Shown: positions 46,045 through 57,600, numbered from the stretch's first letter. The stretch: 64,000 nt of DNA from Isoetes taiwanensis (GCA_021234155.1 JAJEKV010000047.1:8720033-8784032); one strand, 5' to 3'. Numbers and translations are program-made. The notes: generated from the letters alone by a model not told the origin.

Positions 46045-47333
46045 TGCTATCTATTAACCTTACTTCTATAACAAGGTCTGCTAAAAAAGAAACAGGATTC
46101 ACGTCATCACATACTACTGGATGCTAGCAGTACAAAAAATTTTGATAATCATATAGCAAGATTGGATATGTAAAATCTTGTTGCAATATAATAAAACCAA
46201 GCTTGCTGCTAGGAAATTGCTTAAATTGCTTACTTGAAGAGTGTTTGGCAGCACTCTTCAACCCTGGTCGGCAAGATTATTGCCTTTATCTTTTCCTTAT
46301 TTTAGCACCAGGATAAGTGCATGCTTCAATAAGGCATAGGTGTATCGACCTAGGTTGTGCTTCTTACAGTAATGAGTTCATTTTCCGCTAGGTTATTTGC
46401 AACATTGATTTGTTTAGGTCATGTTAAATGGGCAAGGCCATTATAGTTTTGAGTCGTTGGTATATTGCTAGCAATACGCGGTTATTAGCTCAAATGCTCT
46501 ATATAAGGTTCCTAATATCCAGATAATAAAGTTAATGCCTATCTTCACCTTAACCTCAACCATAAATCCCTTCCCTTCCGTTTCAACACATCTTTGTATT
46601 TTCCTTATACTGTTACTTGCCTTCAGTTTTTGGGTTGGAAGTGACCCTAAGATAGGTCTTTTTACAATATTCAACATACAATTTTTCTTTTGCGTTTCTT
46701 AACTGGTTCTTTGCTTCTCTCTGCCTCTTTTTCAGCATCCTTGTCTATATCTATACGTAGTAGTTCTAGAAATGGCGTTTGCCTTCGTTTCATCGAATAG
46801 AAGGAAAACAAAGTTCTAGAACTACGGAGTTAGTTAGCAGTTTAGTTATTTTTGTCTTTTCCTTCCCACTCCCTATTTAGTTCTTTCTCGTCCATCTTTT
46901 CCCCATCAGCTTTCGTGCATCTTCCTTTCTCTTCTTGGTGTTGGACCCCACCCCCCCACCCTTGTCTTTCCATTTGTGAACTTTATTTGCGTAACCAACT
47001 TTGTAGGAGGTCTTGTGCCTAGTGGAGGTTTTCATACCTGGTTGAGGCCCTCGTGCTTGGTTGGAGGACTTTGTGTCTGGTAGAGGCCCTCGTGCCTAGA
47101 TGGAGGCCCTCGTGCCTGGTTGGAGGCCCTCATGCCTGGATGAGCCCTAGTGGCTTTTGGTTACTTTTTTGTGTGTGCAGATGAGCAGTAGGGAGCGTAC
47201 TTTTGGCATTTCACACAGAGATATATGGGATTCCGTGCACAAAATGAAGATCGATATATTCAAATACGAGTTCATGTGGTGCAATTTCTTTGTTGTATTG
47301 TATTTGCACCCAACAAGGCTCGTCGGCATGAGG
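46045..47333. other. Gene-free stretch with minisatellite and split repeat
   Basis: A 37-bp sequence (AGCATCCTTGTCTATATCTA, then TACGTAGTAGTTCTAGAA) at about 46735 recurs at about 47832. Its end GTAGTTCTAGAA is also inverted at about 46814-46826. A minisatellite of units GGAGGCCCTCGTGCCTGGTT occupies about 47006-47150, six to seven imperfect copies. No gene is recognised. Confidence 0.6.
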
Positions 47334-47334
47334 G

Positions 47335-47662
47335 TATGGGTGAAAGCATGCTAGGGTGTACCATCTAAAGTTCTTTTTAGGGAGTGCAAAACTACCCAAA
47401 AAAGTACCCAGCACTGGGTACTAGGAACTTGCATAAATGTCTCAATAAACAATAAGTTTGAGAGTTGATTCATTCATTTTAGTCTCTAATAGTATTTTTA
47501 TCATCTACTATTATAGATTGACATGTTATTGACCTTCAATTCAAAAATTTTGGATTGATTTTAATGGGAAGAAAAAACAGAAAGTACCAGTTTTAAAAGT
47601 ACCCAGTGTAGGTACTTTTGAGGGTTCCAAAAGTGGTACACCATAGCATGCTTTCACCCGTA
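47335..47662. mobile_element. MITE, 328 bp, 29-bp terminal inverted repeats
   Basis: Left end GGGTGAAAGCATGCTAGGGT followed by GTACCA is inverted at the right end (TGGTACACCATAGCATGC then TTTCACCC) with one or two differences. Inside are two further hairpins: AGTACCCAG-CA-CTGGGTACT near 47403 and AAAAGTACC...GGTACTTTT near 47596-47620. It is non-coding. The target-site duplication is unclear. Confidence 0.7.
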
Positions 47663-47705
47663 TAGATGTTATTTGTATGGTAGCATACATTAGTGATCTC
47701 ATTAT

Positions 47706-47760
47706 TGTCAGGGTTTTTCCTCGAAAACCCGAAAGGGTAAGGTTTTTTAATCCCGACCAT
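47706..47760 (+). mobile_element. LINE 3' UTR fragment
   Basis: GGGTTTTTCCTCGAAAACCC, then GAAAGGG, T6 and AATCCCGAC: the same block as in the LINE 3' ends at 12.5 and 62.4 kb. No coding part is attached. Confidence 0.65.
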
Positions 47761-48385
47761 AATGCTTTCACTAATTTGCTTTCAAATGTATCAGTTTTGG
47801 TTATAAGGAGATGCCGAGAAGCATTCGCATTAGCATCCTTGTCTATATCTATACGTAGTAGTTCTAGAACATCTGGAAAATAACAGAGAATGGATCAAAG
47901 ATATATGCTGATATGCTTTTGCCACGTAGAGTGACATTACGAAAAACTGTTACAAGCTTTTCTGTGCGGGAATAGAGCATGCAGCGTGTACTTGCAAGAA
48001 CTGTATTAAACTATTGCAAATACTTCCTAGAAATTTCATTTAGTAAGATATATTTTGGTGGTCCATTTGGCTATCAAGATTTTTACCACATAAATGATGT
48101 TAAGTTTTGTTGACTACCTATTGAACAAATTGGAAGGTTTGGAAGGTTGGCCATGAGGCATTTGGCCATTTGATTTAGGTTCCTTATGGTATTTTTATAT
48201 GTTTGATATTTTGAAAATAGGTTTTGAGGTTAGGGGTCAGGATCCTACCTTTTGGATATATTGGTCAAGATTTAGCTATTACATCTCTATCCAACATAAT
48301 TGATACCACTAAATAATTCACCCTAAAACCTTACCCAAACAAGAATGCAAGATGATATTGTATGCACCCCGTCCGTTTGAGCCTC

Positions 48386-48635
48386 TTTCTCAACTTTCAC
48401 TAAAGCTTATTAAGTTCTTGATCAAAAATAGAAAGCCAAATTACTGGTATTATATCGGAAGAGAAAAGTCCTCTTTCTCAACTTTCACTAAAGCTTATTA
48501 AGTTCTTGATCGAAGATAAAAAGCCAATTTACTGGTATTATATCATGGTATTATATCAGAAGAATCATCTTTCTCAAATTTCACTAAAGCTTATTAAGTT
48601 CTTGATCAAAGATAGAAAGCCAATTTACCCAAAGA
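48386..48635. repeat. Three-copy tandem repeat, unit about 85-97 bp
   Basis: TTTCACTAAAGCTTATTAAG, TTCTTGATC and AGAAAGCCAA blocks start at about 48398, 48483 and 48580. The second and third copies are separated by an extra duplication of GGTATTATATC. Confidence 0.85.
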
Positions 48636-48827
48636 GAAGAATTTGCACCTGCTTTCAAATATAGCATATGTATGTAATAAATAATAAATAAAGTTTATTA
48701 ACGTCCAACTAAAAGCCCGTAGGCTATGGGACAAACATGCCATAACATGTCACAAAAGTTGTCAGGAATTATACTTCTTTATCTCTTGTGTCCTGCAAAA
48801 GTTCCCGAAGGAAACAACCCAAATGAG

Positions 48828-49026
48828 GTAGTTTTCCCAATATGGGAAAACTCAAACTACCTCTATGAGTTTGTGTAATTACTAAAATGCCCTTATGCGG
48901 TTTAAAATTACCAAAATGCCCCTACACACCTACTATACACAAGGGCATTTTGGTAATTTTGAAACTCATAAGGGCATTTTGGTAATTACACAAACTCATA
49001 GGGGTATTTTGGTAGTTTTCCCAATA
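48828..49026. mobile_element. Long foldback element, arms of about 85 bp
   Basis: The arm 48841-48922 (CTATGAGTTTGTGTAATTAC, AAAATGCCCTTATG, AAAATTACCAAAATGCCCC) is repeated inverted at 48940-49026 with few differences, leaving a loop of about 17 nt. Transcribed RNA would fold into a nearly perfect long hairpin. It has no coding capacity. Confidence 0.85.
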
Positions 49027-49290
49027 TCTATATCTATATACAAGAAATTTAATGCGTCCTACGGTGCATGTTCGAGTTTTAGCATGTTCCTACGTGCATG
49101 TTTCTTTACATTCTATAACTTTTTAGAACATTCTAAAACTTTCAATATATTCTAGAATTTCTGGAAGTATTTCCCTAGATTTCCTTACATTCCCGTATAT
49201 TCCCCTACATTCTAGAACATTCTAAAACTTATTAGAACAATTTGGAACTTTCAGGAAGAATTTTCTTAGATCCCCCCTAGATTCTCTTAT

Positions 49291-49360
49291 GTTCTAGAAC
49301 TTTCTAGAAGATTCTCGAACTTTCTAGAGCCTTCCAGAACATTCTAGAACATTCCTGAAC
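49291..49360. promoter_or_regulatory. Array of 14 contiguous heat-shock-element pentamers
   Basis: From 49292 TTC and GAA alternate every 5 bp without a break: TTC at 49292, 49302, 49312, 49322, 49332, 49342 and 49352, and GAA at 49297, 49307, 49317, (GAG at 49327), 49337, 49347 and 49357. Thirteen of 14 pentamers match nTTCn/nGAAn exactly. Three alternating units suffice for an HSF trimer, so this could bind several trimers. Weaker partial copies occur at 49120-49260. Whether it is used depends on what it is attached to; no gene starts nearby, but a Helitron-like segment does. Confidence 0.7.
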
Positions 49361-49440
49361 TAGCTAGAATGTTATAGTATATTTTATCTTAATGGGAATA
49401 TTACCCTTAAGTATATTTGAAACATAAATTCTTCATGGAA

Positions 49441-49515
49441 TTAATGCTTGGTCTAGTGGTTAGAATGGGGGCTTGGGGGGTCAATGGCCAGGGTTCGAAT
49501 CCCCCACACAACATA
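49441..49515 (+). mobile_element. tRNA-like SINE head, copy 3
   Basis: A box TTGGTCTAGTGGTTAGAATG and B box GGGTTCGAATCCCCC at tRNA-like spacing, then CACACAACATAAAAATT. The acceptor stem does not pair, so it is not a tRNA gene. Confidence 0.6.
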
Positions 49516-49554
49516 AAAATTTTAAAAGCCTTTTCCTAAGGGATGAGCATTCAA

Positions 49555-49830
49555 CTTGGGCCGTAGGATCCTGGACTCGATCAAGGGTCGAGATCTCACG
49601 CAACATGAGCCATAGGATCTATTACATATAATTCCCAAAGTCATGTACACCGTAGGATGTGTCCCAAAGCAACGTGAGCCGTAGGATCTCGGACCGACGA
49701 TCTGGATCAAATCAACCTGAACCGTAGGATCGCGTCTATACGAATTATATATAAACTCCCAAGCCATCTGGGCCGTAGGATACGTCCCAAAGCCACGTGA
49801 GCCGTCGGATCTCGAACGGACGGTCGGATA
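49555..49830. repeat. GCCGTAGGAT repeat cluster
   Basis: GCCGTAGGATC or close variants occur seven to eight times at 25-60 bp intervals, embedded in related longer units (GTCCCAAAGC-ACGTGAGCCGT appears twice). Confidence 0.75.
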
Positions 49831-52800
49831 AGCGCGACAAACATAAGAACATATATAGAGTAGATATAGTAATAAAAGCAAAATGTAGTGTGTGCAGAGC
49901 ATCTCGGCCGTTGAATTTTTTATTTTAATTTCATCCCTTTGATTTAGCTTTTTTTTTTTCAACTCGCCTTTCCTATTTCTGTCTGACGCAGCTTCGTTTG
50001 CCATGGTCTTCTCTGCCATGGTTTTCATGCCAAGGTTCTACTCCGACATTAGATGTAAAAACGATCAGAAAAGGGCTGCATTAGGGAAATTGGCTTTTTG
50101 TTCTTGCCTATCTCTTGAATGCCGGTCATGCCGGAATGGCATATTGCCGGAATGACATGGAATTCTGCAAACATCCGGTAAGAAAACTTGCTAAAATCTT
50201 TTAGAGCTGACAAATACTGCTTAGACTCTGCTTTGATTTTAGGATCTTCCGCGTGTCATGTGGGACGAAGTTTCCCGATTTCTTCAGGTACCTAACAACC
50301 ACTGCAATACAAACTGTGAATTCTACTGGTGCTATGTCACTGGACAATGTTGTCGGTAGTCTGGCCTTGAAATACATGCCTTGAATGTTTGGGGAATACA
50401 TGCCTTGAAAACTCGAATTTGGAGAGATGACCATAACCCGAATCTGGAGAGATGACCGTGCCATTGGGGAAAACTCGAATGTGGATAGGAAGGCCTTCTT
50501 TTCTTGTAAGTTTTTCCTCCTGTTGCTTTTGATGGTCAGGTTTCTTTCCTTTATAGTAGATGTCTCTTCTTGCAAACTGAAGCTTTTAACTTTGATGGTC
50601 AGGTTGCTTTCTCATATTGTCTCCTCTTGCAAACTGAAGCTTTTAACTGTGGCAATGGATTTTGGCAGCGATTATGCCGCCATGCGACTCTTGCGGTGAT
50701 ATGCATCGTCAGCACACCTGTAAGTTTAACTTCTCACTTTTTAATATCAAATAGTCTTTTGTATTCTAAACTATGTGCATATTTTGTACTTCAAAGACAC
50801 TTGTAGCTAGCTATTACTCCCTTCTTTTTTTATCATTCCATTGATTGCTTAGCTTTCCCAACATTCTAAATGTAAGAAGCTGTGCTGTGGGCTAAAGAAT
50901 TGCTCTAGAAATATCAATCAATAGTGAAGTTAATTTCTTGAAAGCTTAGGAGAAGGATTTTTTTGTCTAACTATGCCTTGTAGACTAAGATGCATTTACA
51001 AGATTGGTGATAATACTTGATTACGCTGAATGCAAGTGCACAAAACTATGTCTTTGTCTATTCTCTATGCATATCAAACCTACGTATGAAGTAGATTGGC
51101 CTTTTCTGCAGGTGTATGTTATCAGAGGGTCATAGCAGCACATAGTTACACAGTAGAAAGGTAGACTAGACAGAGCACATATTTACACAATAAAATGATG
51201 GAGTAGACAAAGAGCGAACTTTAATCTCATAGAATGCAATGCTTTGGATTTATGTTCATTTCTTGCACTTTAAAGGAGTTTTTGACATTTTCAATAGATG
51301 CAGCTTGATGGCATTTTAGACAAAGGTTACATGAATATACTGTTTTATTTTGCTGGATTGGCAACTCTTGCTCCAGACAAGTGGATTTATGCCTTTGGAA
51401 GATTCTGTTGGTGAATCGAAGTGTGGAGGTCTTGGTTCTAACATCATTGTTCCACAACTCTTGGACTCATTAAATGTCAAGCGGCTATAGTCTTCACTGT
51501 TGTTTTGTTAAGGGAAAGGAGAGTTCAAAGGTGACGTCTTCAAGCTTGGACCCAAACAGAGCTTTCAGACCAGAAGCCTTATTTTCTTAGAGGAGCTCTA
51601 GAAACATTCCTATTGTTCAGATTGCTGCACGATATTATTACTTGCTGGCTCTTGCCAAAAGAATGGAATGTAAATATTTTCTACTTGCATGTGTTGATTC
51701 TTCTTCAGTTGCTGTTTCTTTAATTTTGGACTTCAAATTCTAAAATACATCTTTGAAACATCTGCAGAAGGGCAGTTTACTCTACTGGTTGTGGCCTTGG
51801 AGGAAAACTTATCCATGGCTGCCAATCAGATAGAACAAGAAGTGTTCTTTAATGTACATGCCTGCATGATAGCCAGGATATTTAGATATCCCATATCTCA
51901 TCTAACCTAAGGAGATTAGTCCTGGGCATCAAATTGAGGCTTGCCGAGAGACAAGCACGGCGCATTTTTGAATCTGAAGAAAACCTTTTCTTCTGGAACC
52001 AATCACGTTGCAGCAGCTGATGAGCTTTCAGGACCAGAAATGACTAGGAGCTTTATCAATCTAAGACCTAACCAACTTAGAAAGAGCATTATCAAACAGA
52101 AAATCAGCTACATCAGGGCAACTAAAGTAGACTGTGGACCTCTTTATCTTTATGCCAGTTTCCTGGGCAGAATTAGTATAAAAAGATCCAAGCCGGAACA
52201 GCACAACATGATGCCTTGTCTGGTTTCTACATTGATGAACTAGAAAACTTCATTAATACACTTGACGGAGATGGCTTTTGCTATACAATTATGCATATAT
52301 CCTCTTTTCTAGAGTGATGTAAAAACACTTATTGGCTTTGGAAGCATACTGCAAAGGAAAAGAGCTGCAGCTAAATATGCGAATAACTAAAGCGATGATA
52401 TTCGAGCCCTGCCATGCATTAAATGCATTGGGCAGCCAGTGTAAATTGTATCAGCTCACAATATCTTAGAGTGACGTTCTCGAGTTCTATTATTCTCTTA
52501 AGTTAAAGTAGCAGCTCGAACAAGATTTGCTAATTGGGGGCTCTAATCTAGAGACCACGTTTCCAGAGACATTTTATGCTATAAACATTAAAGTTGTCCA
52601 CTTTGGTCAATCCAGTGGCACGCAAATTTGGGCATCTGATCATGTAGAAGATGAATGGAACAAATTGACAGAGATTCCTGCAGGTACTCACAAAGACAAA
52701 TTTCAAAGGATAATAATTTGGAGCACGTGTCTATTGGTTTTTTTCTTCCTGTGTATATTCATTGCATTGAAGTTAATTATACATCTGAAGTGTATTTTTC

Positions 52801-53034
52801 CATACATTCAGTCACACATGTAATCCAATGGAGAATGCATTTGCAATTCTTGGTTGTTTATTTCAGAATGCTGGGATTAATTGGTCCATGTGTAGTTGTT
52901 GCAAGTTTATAACAATGGAGAATTGATCTGCTAAATTTGTCTCAAGATGTTCTTTCATGGCTGAGGATCATTTCCAACCTTTTGCATACTATAGGGAGCA
53001 GAATACCATAGCATGCATCCGATGTCTGCATCTT

Positions 53035-53094
53035 CACAAATTACTGACTTCCTGATTGGCATGTCACAAATTACTGACTTCCTGATTGGCATGC
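53035..53094. repeat. Perfect 30-bp tandem duplication
   Basis: CACAAATTACTGACTTCCTG plus ATTGGCATG occurs twice in tandem, differing only in the last base. Confidence 0.95.
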
Positions 53095-53133
53095 CAGCCT
53101 TCCCTGTTAAAAGATATTTGCTTGTTATGCTAG

Positions 53134-53225
53134 GAATTGAAAATGGCATGAAGATAAAGCTAACGAGGGAAGGGAGTAGTGGTGCTCAAGGAATTCGATC
53201 TGGTGATCTCACAGTAATAGTTGAG
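53134..53225 (+). pseudogene. Orphan DnaJ (HSP40) C-terminal domain exon
   Basis: The acceptor GCTAG and the donor GAG|GTATGG bound an open segment encoding IENGMKIKLTREGSSGAQG followed by IRSGDLTVIVE. The spacing G-x-x-[IL]-[KR]-L...EG..G..G...GDL.V...V is that of the substrate-binding C-terminal domain of class A/B DnaJ co-chaperones. No J domain or zinc-finger CxxCxGxG is recognisable nearby. It is therefore a captured or residual exon, probably carried by the Helitron-like unit that ends 225 bp downstream. Confidence 0.65.
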
Positions 53226-53498
53226 GTATGGTTTTAGTTTGGGTATCTATTATTTATGCAAGATTATGAAATGCTGAAGAGATTGGTTCTTTTTATTCTA
53301 TTTATGTCCTCAAAAACATAAAAATGCAATTTAACGTAAGACATTGTGTCGAGCAAGACCTTTTGGAAGCAATATCACGATTTCTTTTGCAATACTATCC
53401 CACTTTTGTTGCCTTATAAAAAGCCCAGCAACGCTGGGCACTTTTTCTAGTATAGTAATAAAAGCAAAATGTAGTGTGTGCAGAGCATCTCGGCCGTT

Positions 53499-54059
53499 AA
53501 ATTAAACCGACGGTCGAGATGCTTTCAAAATTGTTTTCATTGCGGTTATTGAGGAGTCGTGGTAGATTTGTCGGATGCACCATTCCGGCTGGGTGATTCT
53601 TTGCTCACGGCTTTTCCAGAGCATCAATTTTTCTGCCCTAAAAAACGGTAAGGATTTCCTCAGAATCTTCCGGCAGACACCAATTTACTTACGATGCAGT
53701 TGAGCAATGGTCAACAATCATGGGGTAAGTTTTCATTCGGTTTTAGTAGTCTTGTTTGATTCTCATTGGAGAATCACGAAGCAACTCGCTGCTTATCTAG
53801 CACTAAGGCAGCAAATGCGGCTGTCGTTTTTGCCCCACGAGGAAATTTATGATTGAGCAAGACTTGGAGAACGCCCAGCTATCGTGACTCTTTGTGTGAA
53901 GATCGGTGAGAACATTTCTCAAAATAAAGCATTTCTCCAAACGTTCAGTTTCATGAATCTATATACAAAGATGTCATAAAACAATGTTCAGCACTGTTTT
54001 TTCACCAACTCAACATTCTAATAACCTTAGCACTTGCCAAAATTCCTTTGTGTGTTTAT
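53499..54059. other. Gene-free stretch after the Helitron terminus
   Basis: Continues from the repeated 48-bp block. GACGGTCGAGATGC at about 53510 is partly inverse to GCATCTCGGCCG at about 53484. No gene is seen. Confidence 0.5.
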
Positions 54060-55250
54060 GGTGTATACATGGTAGTTGACAAGAAGGATGGAGGCTTGGG
54101 TTGCAAAGATCCCTTTGTACAAGCTCAGGCTCTGGCAGCTAAACTTGTCTGGAGAGCTCTTCAGAATGAGTCATCTCCGGCCCTGAGGTTCGTGTCCTAC
54201 TGGCTGAAGCAAGGTAAGCTACTAGGCAAGCCCTCTCTCCCTAGGGATGAGCTTGGAGCCTTGTACTATAGCTTTAAGCTGGCTCCTGGGACATCTCCTG
54301 TCATGAGAAGGATTCTGCAAGCATGGATGGAAGTGCAGCATGCTTTTACCCCTATGATCCCTCCAAGGGAAGCGGGGAGGGTTTAGTATCTTTGGAACCG
54401 AACATTTGGGATAGAGATGGACTCCCCTTAGCTCTCTCATCCCTCGTATCTTCATTACATGGAAGAGATTAGGAATCACCACGGTTGCAACACTTATGGG
54501 AGAATGGCGGTGGATTAGTTGGACCAAGTTCAAGAATAGAGTCCACTGATTTGGGGAAGGGACAAGGCAGTTCTTAGAGAGATCCTCTTGAGAGTCAGGA
54601 ATGTGTCAGGGGTCATTGGACCGCAAGAAAATTGGCTACTTGATGGACAAGTGATCTATAATGTGGATAGGATCTATCGATCTCTTTGTAAGGATACGCC
54701 TCTAAAGGCAGAGATAAGGCTTAGTTTGGGTCATGTGATGACAAAAGAAATCCTAGCTAACTCTTGGAAATCTATCTGTTCTAAGAAGATTCAGTTCTTT
54801 AGATGGCTAGCCCTGCAGGGTGGGCTGAGTACAAATGAGAACCTCTATATTAGACATATGACTGGTGATGATAAATGCCCACTTGGATGTCAAGTGCGGG
54901 AGTCGGTTGGACACCTTTTCTTCTGTCCATCGATTGCAGAGTTCTGGCTTTGGGTAAGCCCCATTATTGGTATATTTATGCATCAACTAATATGGCCTGA
55001 TTTGGTAATAGCATTGGATAGAAACTGCATAGAAGCCTCGCTACTTAACATTGCACTCTGGATGATCTGGAAGCACCGCTGTGATATAGCTATTGGGGGT
55101 CATCGATCTACATAACAAGACTGAAAAACTATTTCAATCTGGAAGTTGCATTGATGGCTCTGTCACATCATCGACAGAAAGATGTAAGATATAACAGAGA
55201 GCTAGACAGACTAGGGACACTGGAAGGGTTCTATTAACCATCATTCAAAA
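54060..55250 (+). mobile_element. 3' part of an L1-like LINE
   Basis: KKDGGLGCKDPFVQAQALAA with LVWRAL (54075-54170) is the conserved block after the RT of plant L1-type LINEs. A frame at 54588-55115 then gives IQFFRWLALQGGLSTNENLY and HLFFCPSIAEFWLWVSPIIG, the zf-RVT domain, and a frame-shifted tail. RT and endonuclease are absent (5' truncation). Same subfamily as the - strand copy at 42823-43719. Confidence 0.88.
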
Positions 55251-57600
55251 AAATTGAGAATATGTCTTAATTTTGGTACTTTTTTCCGTCCGCGTTTTTT
55301 TTGTTTTTTATTCCCCGTCCGCCATTTTTTTTGTTTTTTCTCTCCATCCGCCTTTCTTGTTTTCGTTTTCAATTTTCAAATTTCAGATTCGCATGTCCGT
55401 TTTCCCCCCTTTTTTTCGTCTCCTATTCTTTTGCTCCCTCTCCTTCCTTTTTTTTTTCCCTCCTCTAAATTCCCCCGTCCCTTTTCTTTTACTCCCTCTT
55501 AAGCTTTTAGTTGCTCTCGCCTTCCGGTTTTTATTTTTGTGTTTCTTCGTTTCTCAACAAAGAGGTCCACGCCTCTTTTACCATATCGGGTAGGTTTTCC
55601 ACGGGCTTTCCACATCGAGCTTTTCCACGGGGTTTTCCATCGAGCTTTTCCAAATCGAATCAGAATAGCAGGTGGAGCTTGGAGCACGGCGGATGGAACA
55701 CCGGTGGATGAAGCACTTGGAGCACAGCCCAGCACCTTAACAATACAATACTACTGTTATCTCTTACGGATACCGCTAGGTATACTACCAATATCTATCT
55801 CTTCTAGATATTACTCATTGTTATTGCTAGGTAGACTTCGGCGGGATGGTAATAGTCAGTTCTTTGGAGAGAAGCCCTTGTAATTTTGACTTGATTCACG
55901 GTTGCTTGCGCAATAATACAAATTCTGATGTTGAATCAGCCCAAAAATGCTCAAAATCACAATTATTGAAGGGGCTTTGGGATTGGGCATGATCTAAGCT
56001 GTCAAATCCGACCTACTTTGAAGTGTTACATTTGCTAATTTCAAGATCAAAGCGGGGAAATTTGCTCAATTTCGTGATGTTGCAAATATTAAAATTTGCT
56101 CAATTTCGTGATGTTGCGGGGTTTTGTGAAGAGCCCATGGTTGAAATCGCTGGCGCGATTTGAGGTGAGTGCCGGAGACTAAAAAAAAAAAAAAAAAAAA
56201 AAAAAATGAAAACGCGCAGCGGTAGCGATTTGAGGTTAGCCTATTCCTTATTTTGTCATTTTTGGACATTTTAAGGACATTTGAGAGTGATTGTCCTTGT
56301 TAAATCGGCGCCAAAGCGATTTTGTATTTACTTTTTCCATAAAAGTTGTTCTTTTAACTTGTTTTGTAGGATGTTTTGTTATTATTTTTCTCTAAAACTG
56401 GTTTTTTTTAACTATTTTGTAGGACATTTTAAGTATTTTTGGGCGGGATAAAATCGCGATCGGGAGCATTATAAAGACTCTTCACGTTTGTAAAATCGTC
56501 TGCTTTGACCATTTTGTAGGACATAAATTTTATTGTTTGTATAAATATTTGAGTTGAATTTGCATAAATGTAGTATGTTTTATGTCCACAAAATCGCGCC
56601 AAAAGTAGCGATTTTCATTCGAAAATAAGGACTTGCTTGCGGTTAGTTATTCAAATATACTTGTTATTTTACTCTACAAATTTCGCGGTTGCGGATAATT
56701 GTGTTTAAAATATGCAATTTTTTAGGTTTTTATGTTGCCAAAACATAAAATTTTTAGGTTAAATTCCATCGTATTTTACAAGTTTCATCAAATTCAACAC
56801 ATGGTTATATAGCTAAAATGGCCTATAATAAGCCTATTCGGCGCGATTTTGGACCAGACATAATCCCAATTTAATTGAATGATGGTTTATTCCTTCTTTA
56901 GATGTCATTGGCTCAACAGAAATACTATGGATGCAACTGATGCCAATAATGTGGTGGCAAGTGTCTTACCTATACTGAGCTAAGTGTTGTGGGGTTCCAG
57001 ATGTGAAAAAGGAGTGAAGTCACTCTGTAGTACCCACTATATGGTGAAGACAGGTGATCTCCCTTATAGTACCCACATGGTGGGGAAGAGGTGATATTAC
57101 CTTGAGTACACAATATCTGGCTATAGTCTTTCTTCCCTTATATGGGGATATGATGTACTTTTATCTTATACAAGCTCCGCCAGCGCTTTTGTTGTGGTAT
57201 GTGTGTAAGTACGTTGTGTGCAGCGGATAGAATAGTAGGGACGTATGTATAGTATGTTATATGGTAATGATTATCAGCATGCAATGTCTCAGTAGTTTAC
57301 AAAAAGCTAAGGCATCTCAATGGCTGGTAATTTGAATGCTTGTAAATTAGAAAAGAGAAGTCATGTGAATTTTGAGAATGTTAAATTTAAATACAACAGT
57401 TCAACAGAACCAAGACGAGCAATGTTATTCTTAGATACATCCATAGAATGACTTAAATTTTATATCTTCTTTAAAGTTCCTTTTCTCTGGAGTCCCACTG
57501 CCAGCCTTTCAAGGCACATCACGTCACGTAGGCAATGCATCTACCTGTTATGCCACGTGTTAGCTATTTGAAGTAAATGTTGTATAATCTAATTGATGTT
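55251..57600. other. Gene-free stretch with pyrimidine tract and poly-A
   Basis: 55270-55600 is a C/T-rich tract (frames give Phe/Ser/Pro-rich nonsense). A run of 27 A lies at 56180-56206. A 28-bp segment AAATTTGCTCAATTTCGTGATGTTGC is duplicated around 56056-56118. No gene is recognised. Confidence 0.55.

Larger units (their letters stand above)
49865..53450 (+). mobile_element. Putative Helitron carrying captured exons
   Basis: The 3' end is clear: a 7-bp hairpin GCCCAGC-AAC-GCTGGGC (53423-53439), seven bases, then CTAG (53447-53450) followed by T, as required of Helitrons that insert between A and T. The first 48 bp (49865-49912, starting TATAGTAATAAAAGC) recur exactly at 53451-53498, directly after CTAG, as if a second unit follows head to tail. 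An alternative 5' end is the TCTATATCTATATACAAG at 49027, preceded by A. No Rep/helicase is encoded. A DnaJ exon and other exon-like pieces lie inside. The 3' terminus is secure; the 5' terminus is not. Confidence 0.55.

Noticed and set aside
46735-47871. LTR pair (37-bp direct repeats 1.1 kb apart)
   Set aside because: The repeats are far too short for LTRs and no primer site or polypurine tract accompanies them.
48386-48635. CRISPR-like array
   Set aside because: The units are long, imperfect tandem repeats without spacers, and the genome is eukaryotic.
55254-55593. Phe/Pro/Ser-rich membrane-like protein
   Set aside because: The frames lie in a C/T-rich tract and have no start context or family; composition alone explains them.
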